NCBI RefSeq assembly: GCF_036826855.1
Contig: NZ_CP104578.1
Coordinates: forward strand, 6,235,501 to 6,299,500
DNA length: 64,000 nucleotides
Origin: Streptomyces sp. SJL17-4
GTDB lineage: Bacteria > Actinomycetota > Actinomycetes > Streptomycetales > Streptomycetaceae
Direction of reading: 5' to 3'
Shown here: piece by piece, positions 1-8,176 of the stretch
How the letters are laid out: every line of letters begins with the position of its first letter
How positions within the stretch are numbered: the stretch's first letter is position 1
Notes under the pieces: model-generated
The model's database searches: none
Told to the model about the DNA's origin: nothing
What the model saw: the letters and a program-made list of their open reading frames with translations, nothing else
Translations under genes and position numbers: made by a program

Positions 1-806
1 CGGCGCAGCGCGAAATAGCCCAGCGAGTCGCGGTCCCCCTGCTTGTCGAGCAGGGCCCGCAGCCGCTCCTCGTCCTCCTCGGTCAGCGGGTCGGTGGCCC
101 GGCGGGAACGGAAGGCGGCGAACAGCACCGCGAACAGCAGCAGCGTGGACAGGACGTTGATGGTGACGTCCACCCAGCCGGGGGTGGTGATCCCGGCGAA
201 CCGCGAGTCGTCGGTGGCCAGGGTGATCAGCCGCATCACGCCGTACCGCCAGCGCTCCAGGAAGGTGGAGTGGGCGGTGGAGGTGTTGGTGACGGTGACC
301 AGGACGGCAGCGAGCAGCGAGGTGACGAGCAGTCCGCCGACCGCGACGACCGCGGCGAGCCACGGGTTGGAGCGGTCGCCCTTGGCGTAGAACTCCTTGC
401 GGCCCAGCAGCAGCGCGAGCACGAACGCGGCGGTCAGGACCAGCGAGATCCAGTTCTGGGCGTGCTGCCGGATCTCCGGGAAGAACATCACCAGGGCGAA
501 GAGCAGCAGGAACAGACCGCCGAGCACCAGGTTGAGGATCCACGCCGCGCGCTTGCGCCGTCGCATGGTGATCGCCAGGAAGAGGGTGAAGACCCCCGAG
601 GCGAAGCCCGCCGTGAGCATGTACGGGGTGAAGTAGTTGTCCTCGTTGTGGCGGCGCAGGTCCTGCCCGAAGGAGACCCAGACGGCGCTCAGGAAATTGA
701 TGAACGTGACGACGCGCAGGTACCAGACGGCGAACGCGGCGCTGCGCCGTGAACGGGCGGTCGTGCCCCGGGGTGCTGCTTCGGCAGACAAGCGGACTTC
801 TCCCAT
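1..806 (-). CDS. MprF/LysX-like phosphatidylglycerol lysyltransferase, membrane N-terminus (partial)
   Basis: The gene runs off the left edge, so the C-terminal catalytic part is missing. Read on the minus strand, about 240 residues form a six-helix membrane region (roughly residues 20-40, 55-75, 82-105, 115-135, 150-175 and 212-235). It ends in an acidic linker and the stretch DKQGDRDSLGYFALR, typical of the start of the DUF2156 lysyl-transferase domain. Family members transfer an aminoacyl group from tRNA to phosphatidylglycerol at the inner membrane face, reducing negative surface charge. ATG at 806 has no visible ribosome site. A TTG at 791 is preceded by GGAGAAG at five bases and may be the true start. 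The family call is strong; the substrate cannot be judged without the C-terminus. Confidence 0.8.
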   Translation of the reverse strand, partial: MGEVRLSAEAAPRGTTARSRRSAAFAVWYLRVVTFINFLSAVWVSFGQDLRRHNEDNYFTPYMLTAGFASGVFTLFLAITMRRRKRAAWILNLVLGGLFLLLFALVMFFPEIRQHAQNWISLVLTAAFVLALLLGRKEFYAKGDRSNPWLAAVVAVGGLLVTSLLAAVLVTVTNTSTAHSTFLERWRYGVMRLITLATDDSRFAGITTPGWVDVTINVLSTLLLFAVLFAAFRSRRATDPLTEEDEERLRALLDKQGDRDSLGYFALR

Positions 807-913
807 GAAAAGCGATCATATGGGGCAGTCCTTGCCGCACGGAGACGCCGGAGACGGCCACGCGCGCGTCGCGCGTGACCGCCTCGGAGTCGATCGTTCC
901 CGTCTCCCCGCTC

Positions 914-1990
914 TCAGGCCTCCGCAGCGCCCTCGTCGTCCGGAGTGGTCGGATCCGGACGTTCGGGCAGCTCCGCGGCGAACGCCGCCGCGGCCTTGAC
1001 GAGGGGGAGTGCGAGCAATGCCCCGGTTCCCTCACCCACATGGACGCCGTGATCGAGCAGAGGGTTGAGCGCCATCCTGTCCAGGGCCTTCGCCTGCGCC
1101 GGCTCCCCGCTCACCTGACCCGCGAGCCACCAGTCCGGCGCCCGGAACGCCGCCCGCTGCGCCACCAGCGCGCACGCCGCGCCCACCACCCCGTCCAGGA
1201 TCACCGGCATCCGCCGCACCGACGCCTGGAGCAGGAAACCGGTCATCGCCGCCAGATCCGCCCCGCCGACCGCCGCCAGCAGCTCCAGCTGATCGCCCAG
1301 GACCGGCCGGGCCCGCCGCAGCGCGTCCCGGATCGCCGCGCACTTCCGCATCCACGCCAGATCGTCGATCCCGGCGCCACCCCGGCCCGTCACCACGGAG
1401 GCGTCCGTCCCGCAGAGGGCCGCGATCAGCGTGGCGGCCGGCGTCGTCCCGCCGACACTCAGATCCCCGAGGACCACCAGATCGGTGCCCGAGTCCGCCT
1501 CCTCGTCGGCGATCGCGATCCCGAGCCGGACGGCCGCCTCGGTCTCCTCGACCGTCAGCGCGTTCTCGACGTCGATCCGGCCGCTGCCGCGCCGCACCCG
1601 GTGGCGTACCACCTCGGCGGGCAGCAGCTCCGGGTCGCAGTCCAGGCCCGCGTCCACGACCCGGACCGGCACGTCCGTCGACCGGGCGAGCACCGCGATC
1701 GGACTCGCCCCGTCCAGGACCGCGCGCACCAGCTCGTGCGCGGTGCCCGCCGGGCGCCCCGACACATCGAGCGAGGCCACCCCGTGATCGCCCGCGAACA
1801 GCACCACCTTCGGCTGCTCGATCGCCCGCACCTTGACCGAGGCCTGCGCGGCCGACAGCCACTCACCGAGCTCGTCGAGCCGACCCAGCGCACCCGGCGG
1901 CACGGTCAGCCGCTCACGGCGCTCCTCGGCGTCCCGCCGGATCCCCCCGTCGGGGCGCTCGATCAGATCGGAGAAGTCGTCCAGGTTCAC
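914..1990 (-). CDS. cobT: Nicotinate-nucleotide--dimethylbenzimidazole phosphoribosyltransferase
   Basis: 358 residues, normal family length. CobT transfers phosphoribose from nicotinate mononucleotide to dimethylbenzimidazole, making alpha-ribazole phosphate for the lower ligand of cobalamin. Visible signatures are the AGDHGV motif near residue 65, glycine-rich GRGGAG, and HVGEGTGA near the C-terminus (Glu about 320), matching the catalytic glutamate of characterised CobT. It starts at GTG 1990 with AAGGCGG six bases upstream. It lies 45 bases downstream of cobU on the same strand, forming a short nucleotide-loop assembly operon. The acidic last 20 residues are a low-complexity tail. Confidence 0.95.
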   Translation of the reverse strand: MNLDDFSDLIERPDGGIRRDAEERRERLTVPPGALGRLDELGEWLSAAQASVKVRAIEQPKVVLFAGDHGVASLDVSGRPAGTAHELVRAVLDGASPIAVLARSTDVPVRVVDAGLDCDPELLPAEVVRHRVRRGSGRIDVENALTVEETEAAVRLGIAIADEEADSGTDLVVLGDLSVGGTTPAATLIAALCGTDASVVTGRGGAGIDDLAWMRKCAAIRDALRRARPVLGDQLELLAAVGGADLAAMTGFLLQASVRRMPVILDGVVGAACALVAQRAAFRAPDWWLAGQVSGEPAQAKALDRMALNPLLDHGVHVGEGTGALLALPLVKAAAAFAAELPERPDPTTPDDEGAAEA

Positions 1991-2035
1991 GGATTTCCGC
2001 CTTGTGAATCAGCGAGGGCCATCGGTGCTCGCACC

Positions 2036-3238
2036 CTACCCGCGCAGCACGAGCGCCTGACCGGCGACCACGAGGAGGACCTCCTCGCACTCGTCCCCGA
2101 AGGACGCGTTGAGCCGGCCCAGCTCGTCACGGAAGCGGCGCCCCGCCGCCGTCGCCGGCACCACCCCCGAGCCGACCTCGTTCGTGACGGCGACGACCGT
2201 ACGACGGGTCGCCCGCACCGCCGCCACCAGCTCGGCGGTCCGCTCGCGCAGCGCGCTCTGCCCGCCGGCCGCCCACGTCTCGTCGTCCCAGGCACCCACC
2301 CGGTCCATGGCATCGGTCAGCCACAACGACAGACAGTCCACGAGGAGCGCCGGCCCGTCCCCTTCGAGCAGCGGTACGAGGTCACAGGTCTCGGCGGTAC
2401 GCCAGGACCCCGGGCGCCGCTCCCGGTGCAGGCTGACCCGCTCCGCCCACTCCGGATCGCCCTCCCGACTGCCGCCCGTCGCCACGTACAGCACCTCGGG
2501 GAAGGTCTCGAGACGTCGCTCGGCCTCGACGGACTTCCCCGACCTGGCCCCGCCGGTCACCAGGGTCCGCCGGGGCACGTCCGGCACCTCGTGGTACTCG
2601 CCGACGTACAGCGTCGTCCCGTCCGGCACCGCCCGCGCGCCCGCCGCCGCGAGCCGCCGGTCCAGCTCGGCGCCGGTCGGCGCGTCATGGTCCAGATGGA
2701 CGGCGACGACATCGGTCGCGGGCCCGACGGCCCCGGTCGCCCGCAGCCGGGCCAGCGCGTCCGGCCGACCCGTCACATCGGCGACCACCATGTCGTACGG
2801 CACCCGGTGGTCCTCCGGAAGCCCCGCAGGGGACCCGCCCGGCGGCAGATAGAGCAGCGTCTCGCCGTCGGCCGAGGTCACCTCGTACCCGGTACCGGGG
2901 GAGTCCATCGGCACCGCCCGCACCCGGTGCCCGGAGATCAGCGTCAACTCCCGTCCGTCCGGCACCCGCCCGGCGGTGGGCAGCCCCGCGGGCACCTCCA
3001 CCGCGGGCCCGTCGTGCGGATGGGTCAGCAGCACCTGCCGCACGCCCACCAGTGAATGCCCGGACCGCGCGGCGGCCAGGGCGGCGCCCGGGGTCAGATC
3101 GAGCAGCAGGGCGCCGTCCACGAGCAGCGCCGTCGCGGCGCGGACCCGTGGCCCACGGGAGAGCGCGCACACCGCGCAGGGGCAGTCGGGACGGGGCAGT
3201 CCGAGCGGGGCGCCGGTGCCGAGCAGAGTCAGTTCCAC
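2036..3238 (-). CDS. cobU: Metallo-beta-lactamase-like domain fused to CobU (adenosylcobinamide kinase/guanylyltransferase)
   Basis: About 400 residues, more than twice the length of a standalone CobU (~180). The C-terminal third is CobU: P-loop GGARSGKS near residue 230, a conserved SLHRERRPGSW segment carrying the guanylylated-histidine region, and NEVGSGVVP. It phosphorylates adenosylcobinamide and then transfers GMP to it. The N-terminal ~220 residues resemble the PhnP-type metallo-beta-lactamase fold: GTGAPLGLPRPDCPCAVC, then LTHPHDGP where a full enzyme would read HxHxDH, and VHLDHD further on. The degenerate HxHxDH suggests lost or altered hydrolase activity. GTG 3238 is chosen because GGGAGGAT sits just upstream and the hydrophobic first strand starts here. 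cobT follows. Confidence 0.92.
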   Translation of the reverse strand: MELTLLGTGAPLGLPRPDCPCAVCALSRGPRVRAATALLVDGALLLDLTPGAALAAARSGHSLVGVRQVLLTHPHDGPAVEVPAGLPTAGRVPDGRELTLISGHRVRAVPMDSPGTGYEVTSADGETLLYLPPGGSPAGLPEDHRVPYDMVVADVTGRPDALARLRATGAVGPATDVVAVHLDHDAPTGAELDRRLAAAGARAVPDGTTLYVGEYHEVPDVPRRTLVTGGARSGKSVEAERRLETFPEVLYVATGGSREGDPEWAERVSLHRERRPGSWRTAETCDLVPLLEGDGPALLVDCLSLWLTDAMDRVGAWDDETWAAGGQSALRERTAELVAAVRATRRTVVAVTNEVGSGVVPATAAGRRFRDELGRLNASFGDECEEVLLVVAGQALVLRG

Positions 3239-3329
3239 CCTCAGATCCTCCCGCGCCACCGCGAGCCGTGCGCGCCCGGCTACTCTGCGGGCAGGAAACC
3301 GATCATCCGGTGAGCGCCAGGAGGCGGAC

Positions 3330-3536
3330 ATGGCATGGACGTGGCGGTTCGAGAAGTCCGACGGCACGGAGGTCGAGCCGGTGGTGACGCCTGAGGAGTT
3401 CACCACCCAGGGCGACGCGGAAAGCTGGATCGGCGAAAACTGGCGGGACCTGCTGGGAGGGGGCGCGGACCAGGTGACCCTGTCGGAGGACGGGACGAAG
3501 ATCTACGGCCCGATGCCCCTGAACGCGGAGGGCTGA
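3330..3536 (+). CDS. Small conserved-type hypothetical protein, 68 aa
   Basis: Starts at ATG 3330 with AGGAGG five bases upstream. The 68-residue product is acidic, tryptophan-containing (MAWTWRFEKSDG, ESWIGENWRDLL) and ends with a probable beta segment (QVTLSEDGTKIYGPMPL). It has no membrane segment or metal motif. It is divergent from cobU, with about 90 bases between the starts. The strong ribosome site and normal codon bias argue that it is real. I cannot assign a function; a small soluble adaptor-like protein is possible but unsupported. Confidence 0.75.
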   Translation: MAWTWRFEKSDGTEVEPVVTPEEFTTQGDAESWIGENWRDLLGGGADQVTLSEDGTKIYGPMPLNAEG

Positions 3537-3550
3537 GCACCCGGCACCCA

Positions 3551-3597
3551 GGGCGGGCGCCCCGCGGTGGGCAACGGTCCCCGGGGCGCCCCGCCCA
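3551..3597. terminator. Rho-independent-like hairpin
   Basis: GGGCGGGCGCCCCG pairs with CGGGGCGCCCCGCCC across a ~17-base loop, allowing for one or two bulged bases. It sits 15 bases after the stop of the 68-aa gene and has no T-run, as is common in this genus. Confidence 0.6.
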
Positions 3598-3880
3598 CCC
3601 CGCCGCAGCCGTGCCGGGCAACAGCCCCGCGGGGGCTCCGCCCCCGCCCACACGGGGCGTGGCGGGGGCGCGGGCGGCGCCCCACACGGCGGGGGCCGGC
3701 GCGGGCGCGGCGTGCGCTCGCGCGGCGGGTGTGGGGCGGGCGCGGGCTCGCATGAAGCGGGGCGCGGGCGTGTGCCCACCCGGCGGCGACGTGGGCGCGC
3801 GCCCACGCGAGGCGGGGCGCGGTGTGTGGCCGCGCCGAAGCGGGGCGCGTGGGTCGCCGCGGCGGGCGGCGCCCCGCCCC
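3598..3880. other. GC-rich low-complexity convergent spacer
   Basis: About 280 bases of nearly pure G/C with recurring GCGCGGG, GGGGCGTG and GTGGGCGCG words. It lies between the small gene and the stop of the HtrA-like protease. The reading frames here have implausible Arg/Ala/Gly/Pro composition, and I see no gene or RNA. Confidence 0.6.
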
Positions 3881-4948
3881 CTACATCTCGCCCAGCGTGA
3901 CCTCGACCTTCTCCGTCGCCGTCCCCCGGACATACGTCACCGTCACCTCGTCGCCCGGCCGCCGCGAGGCCAACGCCTCCGACAGCGACGTGATCGTCGT
4001 GACATCCGTGTCGCCCAGCCGGGTGATCACATCCCCCGGCCTCAGCCCCGCCTCACCCGCCGCCCCGTCCGCCGGCGCCTCGACCACCGCCACGCCCGCC
4101 GGCTCGTAGTCGTCGTTCAGCACCGTACGGCCGGTGATGTTCAGCGCCGCCCGGCCCGAGTCCGTGACCTTGCCGTCCTTGACGATCTGGTCCGCGATCG
4201 TCCGCACCATCGACGCCGGGATCGCGAACCCGATGCCGGCGGCCGAACCGCCGCCCAGCTCCGGGTCGACCGCCGCGAGCGTCGGGATGCCGATGACCTC
4301 GCTGTCCAGGTTCACCAGCGCGCCCCCGCTGTTGCCGGGGTTGATCGCGGCCGAGGTCTGGACCATGTTCGCGATCGTCGCGCCCGTGCCGCCGCCGGTC
4401 CGTCCCTCGCTGACCGTGCGTCCGGTCGCCGAGACGATGCCCTGGGTCACGCTGCCGGACAGGCCCAGCGGCGAGCCCATCGCCAGCACGATCTGCCCCA
4501 TGTCGACGGCCGTGGAGTCGCCGAACTTCGCCGGCTTCAGACCCTGCGGCACCGATTCCAGCTTGATCACGGCGAGATCCTGCTCGGGGTACGAGGAGAC
4601 GAGCCGGGCGGTGACCGGCTGCCCACCCGTCGCGGCACTGACCCTGAAGGACTTCTCCTGGCCCACCACGTGCGCGTTGGTGACGATGTGGCCCTTGTCG
4701 TCGTAGACGACCCCGGAGCCGAGGCTCTCGGCCGCGTCGATCTGCACGACCGACGGCAGGACGTTCTTGATGACGGCCCGGTAGTCGTCCTGGAGTTCGT
4801 TGGCGGCGAGCGGCGCCGCCGCCTGTGTGGAGCGCTCCGGCGCGGGCGTGCTTCCGCCGCCGGAGCAGCCGCCGACGAGCGTGACGGCGCACGCGACGGC
4901 GGTCAGGGGCAGAAGGAGGCGGGGGGTACGGGCACGGGATACGTCCAT
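3881..4948 (-). CDS. HtrA/DegP-family serine protease lipoprotein (S1C) with PDZ domain
   Basis: 355 residues. The N-terminus has a basic start, a hydrophobic stretch and lipobox LVGGC, so it is probably lipid-anchored on the outer face of the membrane. The trypsin-like domain carries the full triad: His in VTNAHVV (about 90), Asp in QDLAVIKL (about 124) and Ser in GNSGGAL (about 204). The last ~95 residues form a PDZ domain (EAGLRPGDVITRLGDTDV). Family role: degrading or refolding damaged extracytoplasmic proteins. It starts at ATG 4948 without a clear ribosome site. The methyltransferase gene lies upstream on the same strand, 66 bases away. Confidence 0.93.
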   Translation of the reverse strand: MDVSRARTPRLLLPLTAVACAVTLVGGCSGGGSTPAPERSTQAAAPLAANELQDDYRAVIKNVLPSVVQIDAAESLGSGVVYDDKGHIVTNAHVVGQEKSFRVSAATGGQPVTARLVSSYPEQDLAVIKLESVPQGLKPAKFGDSTAVDMGQIVLAMGSPLGLSGSVTQGIVSATGRTVSEGRTGGGTGATIANMVQTSAAINPGNSGGALVNLDSEVIGIPTLAAVDPELGGGSAAGIGFAIPASMVRTIADQIVKDGKVTDSGRAALNITGRTVLNDDYEPAGVAVVEAPADGAAGEAGLRPGDVITRLGDTDVTTITSLSEALASRRPGDEVTVTYVRGTATEKVEVTLGEM

Positions 4949-5014
4949 GTCCGGAGTATCCGTTTCATCCCTGTGGCGGGCCCGGCGAGCGCACCCGATC
5001 AGGGGTGCGCTCGC

Positions 5015-5788
5015 TCAGCCCCGTACCCCGCACAGATGCAGCAGCGCCGCCACGCGGCGGTACGGCTCCGTCCGCCCCGCCCGGTCCTCGGCGGCGAGCA
5101 GCCGCTCCAGCTCCTCGGCGGCCGGCAGGCCCGCCTCGGCCGGGATGCTGTCGGTGAAGACCCGTACCCCGTACCAGGCGTGCAGCGGCGCCGCGATCCC
5201 GGCGAGCGTCGCCGTCAGCGCGTCGAGGCGGTCGGCCCGCACCTTCACGCCGTTGTCGTCGGTGTAGACGTCCGAGTCGAAGCCGGTGAGCGCACCGGAC
5301 CAGTCCCCGGCGAGCCCCGGCCGCATGGAGAGGGCCTCCGCGTTCCGCACGACCAGCGAGAGCAGTCCGCCGGGGGCGAGCATCCGGGCCAGGCCCGCGA
5401 GCAGCGCGTCGGGCTCGTCCGCGTACATGAGGACGCCGTGGCAGAGGACGACGTCGAAGCTGCCGGGGAGGAAGTGCACCCCGGTCTCGCGTCCGTCGCC
5501 CTCGATCAGCCGGACCCGCTCACGGATCCCGGCGGGCTCGGTCGCCAGCGACTCACGGGCGGCCTTCAGAAGATCGGGATCGGCTTCGAGGCCGGTCACC
5601 GTGTGCCCCGCGCGGGCGAGACGCAGCGCCTGCGTGCCCTGGCCCATGCCGGCGTCGAGGATCCGGAGTCGCTGCCCCACGGGATAGCGGCCGGATATCT
5701 GCTCGTCGAGCTGGCGGGCGACGATCTCCTGCCGGATGGTGTCGCGCAGCCCGCCGGAACCGGCGGGCCAGTGCACGACGGGCAGCAC
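5015..5788 (-). CDS. Class I SAM-dependent methyltransferase
   Basis: 257 residues from GTG 5788. The Rossmann methyltransferase core is clear: motif I LRILDAGMGQGTQAL (residues 41-55), the acidic loop end GLEADPDLL, motif SFDVVLCHGVLMY and the LAPGGLLSLVV post-motif. The substrate cannot be read from the sequence; small-molecule and tRNA targets are both possible. The frame stays open upstream to a CTG at 5857, which overlaps the preceding gene's TGA as CTGA and has GGAGAG upstream. The real start may be this CTG, adding MSADSSEPVERAF and ten further residues. It is co-transcribed with the DUF3043 gene. Confidence 0.88.
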   Translation of the reverse strand: MLPVVHWPAGSGGLRDTIRQEIVARQLDEQISGRYPVGQRLRILDAGMGQGTQALRLARAGHTVTGLEADPDLLKAARESLATEPAGIRERVRLIEGDGRETGVHFLPGSFDVVLCHGVLMYADEPDALLAGLARMLAPGGLLSLVVRNAEALSMRPGLAGDWSGALTGFDSDVYTDDNGVKVRADRLDALTATLAGIAAPLHAWYGVRVFTDSIPAEAGLPAAEELERLLAAEDRAGRTEPYRRVAALLHLCGVRG

Positions 5789-5853
5789 AGGACCGCCCGA
5801 CTCCGACGTCGCGGCGCCGAAAGCGCGCTCGACGGGCTCAGAACTGTCGGCGC

Positions 5854-6465
5854 TCAGGGCCGCTCTCCGCGCTTGACCTGCGGCTTCGGCAGTCGCAGTC
5901 GGCGCATCTGGAGCGTACGCATCAGGCCGTAGGCGATGGCGCCACGCTTCGGCTCGTTCGGGAAGCGCTCGTTGAGCTGCTTGCGGAGCCGGATCCAGAT
6001 GCCGACCGAGTCGATGACGATCAGGATGATCACACCGAGCCAGAGCAGCAGCGAGATGTTCTGCAGCGACCGGTTGGCGTTGCCGAACAGCGACAGCACG
6101 AGGATCACCACGGCCATCGGCAGGAAGAACTCGGCGATCGCGAACCGCGAGTCGACGAAGTCGCGCACGAAGCGGCGGACCGGACCCTTGTCGCGGGCGG
6201 GCAGGTAACGCTCGTCGCCACTGGCCAGCGCTTCGCGCTGACGGGCCAGGTCCGAGCGGCGTGCCTCGCGCTGGCGCTTGGCGGCCTCCTTGCGGTCGGT
6301 CGGCACCGTCGCGGCGCGACGGCGCTGGGTCTGCGCGTCACTCCGCTTCGGGGTCGGGCGGCCCTTGGGGGCCTCGGGGTCGCGGGGCTGCTTGGAAAGG
6401 TCCGCCGTCACCTTGTCGGTGGGGGCCTTCTCGTCCTTCGAACGGCTACGGAACACAAAACCCAA
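5854..6465 (-). CDS. DUF3043 integral membrane protein
   Basis: 203 residues from TTG 6465. GTG 6456 (giving VFRSRSKDEK) is the start I would expect from relatives. The first ~110 residues are charged and lysine/arginine-rich, with the conserved-looking run RYLPARDKGPVRRFVRDFVDSR. Two hydrophobic helices follow (about 115-135 and 145-165), then a basic C-terminal tail. This is the architecture of DUF3043, a family of unknown function conserved in actinobacteria. Its gene is divergent from pspA, which may reflect a membrane-related role (inference only). Confidence 0.88.
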   Translation of the reverse strand: MGFVFRSRSKDEKAPTDKVTADLSKQPRDPEAPKGRPTPKRSDAQTQRRRAATVPTDRKEAAKRQREARRSDLARQREALASGDERYLPARDKGPVRRFVRDFVDSRFAIAEFFLPMAVVILVLSLFGNANRSLQNISLLLWLGVIILIVIDSVGIWIRLRKQLNERFPNEPKRGAIAYGLMRTLQMRRLRLPKPQVKRGERP

Positions 6466-6728
6466 GGGTACGGGGTGGCGGGCATGAACCCCATGCCGGG
6501 CGGGAACGATCCGCTAACAGAGTGCGTCTACGGCGGTACGTACGCAGGACGGGCGAGGTTTCCCCTAGATCCATCTACTCCCTGCGCGGGAGGGGAGGCC
6601 GGCCGTAGTCGTCCTTTGGGAGGAGCGCATCCGGCTCCGAACAGTGCGGTAATGGAGACAGGGCCCGTACTGTGGATCCTGTCGAAAAGCTGGAGCCGAA
6701 GTCCGTCAGAAGGGGGCGCGCGAAGCCC
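6466..6728. promoter_or_regulatory. Divergent promoter region, DUF3043 gene / pspA
   Basis: 263 bases with no gene between the divergent starts. It contains the self-complementary GTACGTAC (6537-6544) and the hairpin-like CCTGCGCGGGAGG near 6590. No confident sigma hexamer pair was recognised. Confidence 0.4.
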
Positions 6729-7529
6729 ATGAGCGGTGTCATGAAGCGTATGGGGATGATCTTCCGCGCGAAGGCGAACAAGGCCCTTGACCGGGCCGAG
6801 GATCCGCGCGAGACGCTCGATTACTCCTACCAGAAGCAGCTGGAGCTGCTGCAGAAGGTGCGACGGGGCGTCGCCGACGTCGCCACCTCCCGCAAGCGGC
6901 TCGAACTCCAGCTGAACCAGCTGCAGGGCCAGTCGGCCAAGCTGGAGGACCAGGGCCGCAAGGCGCTGGCACTCGGCCGCGAGGACCTGGCGCGCGAGGC
7001 GCTGTCCCGCCGCGCCGCGCTCCAGCAGCAGGTCAGCGACCTGGAGGTGCAGCACCAGACGCTGCAGGGCGAGGAGGAGAAGCTCACCCTCGCCGCCCAG
7101 CGTCTCCAGGCCAAGGTGGACGCCTTCCGCACCAAGAAGGAGACCATCAAGGCGACCTACACGGCGGCCCAGGCGCAGACCCGGATCGCGGAGTCCTTCT
7201 CCGGCATCTCGGAGGAGATGAGCGACGTCGGTCTCGCGATCCAGCGGGCCGAGGACAAGACCGCCCAGCTCCAGGCGCGCGCGGGCGCGATCGACGAGCT
7301 GCTCGCCTCGGGCGCGCTCGACGACCAGTCGGGCCTGGCCAAGGACGACATCCAGGCCGAGCTCGACCGGCTCTCCGGAGGTACGGACGTCGAGCTGGAG
7401 CTCCAGCGGATGAAGGCGGAGCTGGCCGGCGGCCCGTCGGCGCAGCAGCAGGCCATCGAGGGCGGCGGCGCGGCGGCGCCGCAGGACGCCCCGCCGCAGC
7501 AGCAGTCCCACCCGCGCTTCGAGAAGTAG
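6729..7529 (+). CDS. pspA: PspA/IM30-family membrane-stress protein
   Basis: 266 residues from ATG 6729. The protein is almost entirely alpha-helical coiled coil rich in Gln, Glu, Lys and Leu. The N-terminal amphipathic segment MKRMGMIFRAKANKALDRAE and the ESR1-like EDPRETLDYSYQKQLELLQK are typical. Family members assemble into scaffolds on the cytoplasmic face and protect a damaged membrane. The C-terminus is an unstructured Gln/Pro/Ala tail. A longer frame exists upstream, but its extra residues are not family-like. pspAA follows 44 bases downstream and ends at a strong terminator, forming a two-gene unit. Confidence 0.92.
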   Translation: MSGVMKRMGMIFRAKANKALDRAEDPRETLDYSYQKQLELLQKVRRGVADVATSRKRLELQLNQLQGQSAKLEDQGRKALALGREDLAREALSRRAALQQQVSDLEVQHQTLQGEEEKLTLAAQRLQAKVDAFRTKKETIKATYTAAQAQTRIAESFSGISEEMSDVGLAIQRAEDKTAQLQARAGAIDELLASGALDDQSGLAKDDIQAELDRLSGGTDVELELQRMKAELAGGPSAQQQAIEGGGAAAPQDAPPQQQSHPRFEK

Positions 7530-7573
7530 GCGACGGCACGTAGGCGACAGCCCGCGAACAGACAGGACGCGTC

Positions 7574-7852
7574 ATGATCGTACGGATCATGGGGGAGGGC
7601 CAGTGGAAGCTGGCCGACAGCCACTTCGTCGAGCTGAACAAACTCGACGACGAGCTGCTCGAGGAGATGGAGTCGGGGGACGAGGAAGGTTTTCGGCGCA
7701 CGCTGAACGCTCTCCTGGACGAGGTCCGGCGGCTCGGTGAGCCCCTGCCTGACGACGCGCTCGAACCCTCGGAGCTGATCCTCCCCGCTCCGGACGCGGG
7801 CCTGGACGAGGTCAAGGAGATGCTCTCCGACGACGGCCTCATCCCCGGCTGA
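7574..7852 (+). CDS. pspAA: PspA-associated protein PspAA
   Basis: 92 residues starting MIVRIMGEGQWKL, with a central acidic helix (KLDDELLEEMESGDEEGF) and a C-terminal LPxPDAGLDEVKEML segment. This matches PspAA, a small beta-alpha protein usually encoded directly after pspA in actinobacteria. Position and length fit. It probably works with PspA at the membrane; the biochemical role is not established from this sequence. Confidence 0.88.
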   Translation: MIVRIMGEGQWKLADSHFVELNKLDDELLEEMESGDEEGFRRTLNALLDEVRRLGEPLPDDALEPSELILPAPDAGLDEVKEMLSDDGLIPG

Positions 7853-7864
7853 CGCCCCTGAACG

Positions 7865-7898
7865 ACGGTCCCGCCACCCCTAAGGGTGGCGGGACCGT
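7865..7898 (+). terminator. Perfect 15-bp hairpin terminator of pspA-pspAA
   Basis: ACGGTCCCGCCACCC, loop CTAA, then the exact reverse complement. It starts 13 bases after the pspAA stop. Confidence 0.88.
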
Positions 7899-7950
7899 GT
7901 GCTTCCCCCGCACGCCCACCACTCCGAAGCGGCCCCACCCGCGGCGACGG

Positions 7951-8157
7951 CCGTCCCGCCCGCTGCGGACAGGGCCGACCTGCCCCGCTGTGGACGCGCG
8001 GCCGTCCGACGGCTGTGGACAGGGCCGTCCCGCCCGGCTGCGGCCACGGCCCCGTCCGCCCACTGCCGACACGGCCGATCACCCCGCTGCGGACGCGCCC
8101 GTCCACCCTGCTGCGCCCGCGCCCGTCCGCCCGCTACGGACACGGCCGACCGCCCCG
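7951..8157. repeat. Degenerate GC-rich tandem repeat, about nine ~24-bp units
   Basis: Repeated units resemble CCGTCCGCCCGCTGCGGACA followed by GGGCC or CGGCC. Several carry the self-complementary CCGC..GCGG core. The array fills the space between the pspAA terminator and the histidine kinase start. It could be read in frame with the kinase but gives an implausible Arg/Pro/Ala sequence, so I exclude it from that gene. Confidence 0.65.
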
Positions 8158-8176
8158 CCCCGTACCGTTGTTCCCC

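Noticed and set aside
3239..3329. Cobalamin riboswitch before cobU
   Set aside because: The upstream gap is only about 90 bases and shows no B12-box-like sequence.
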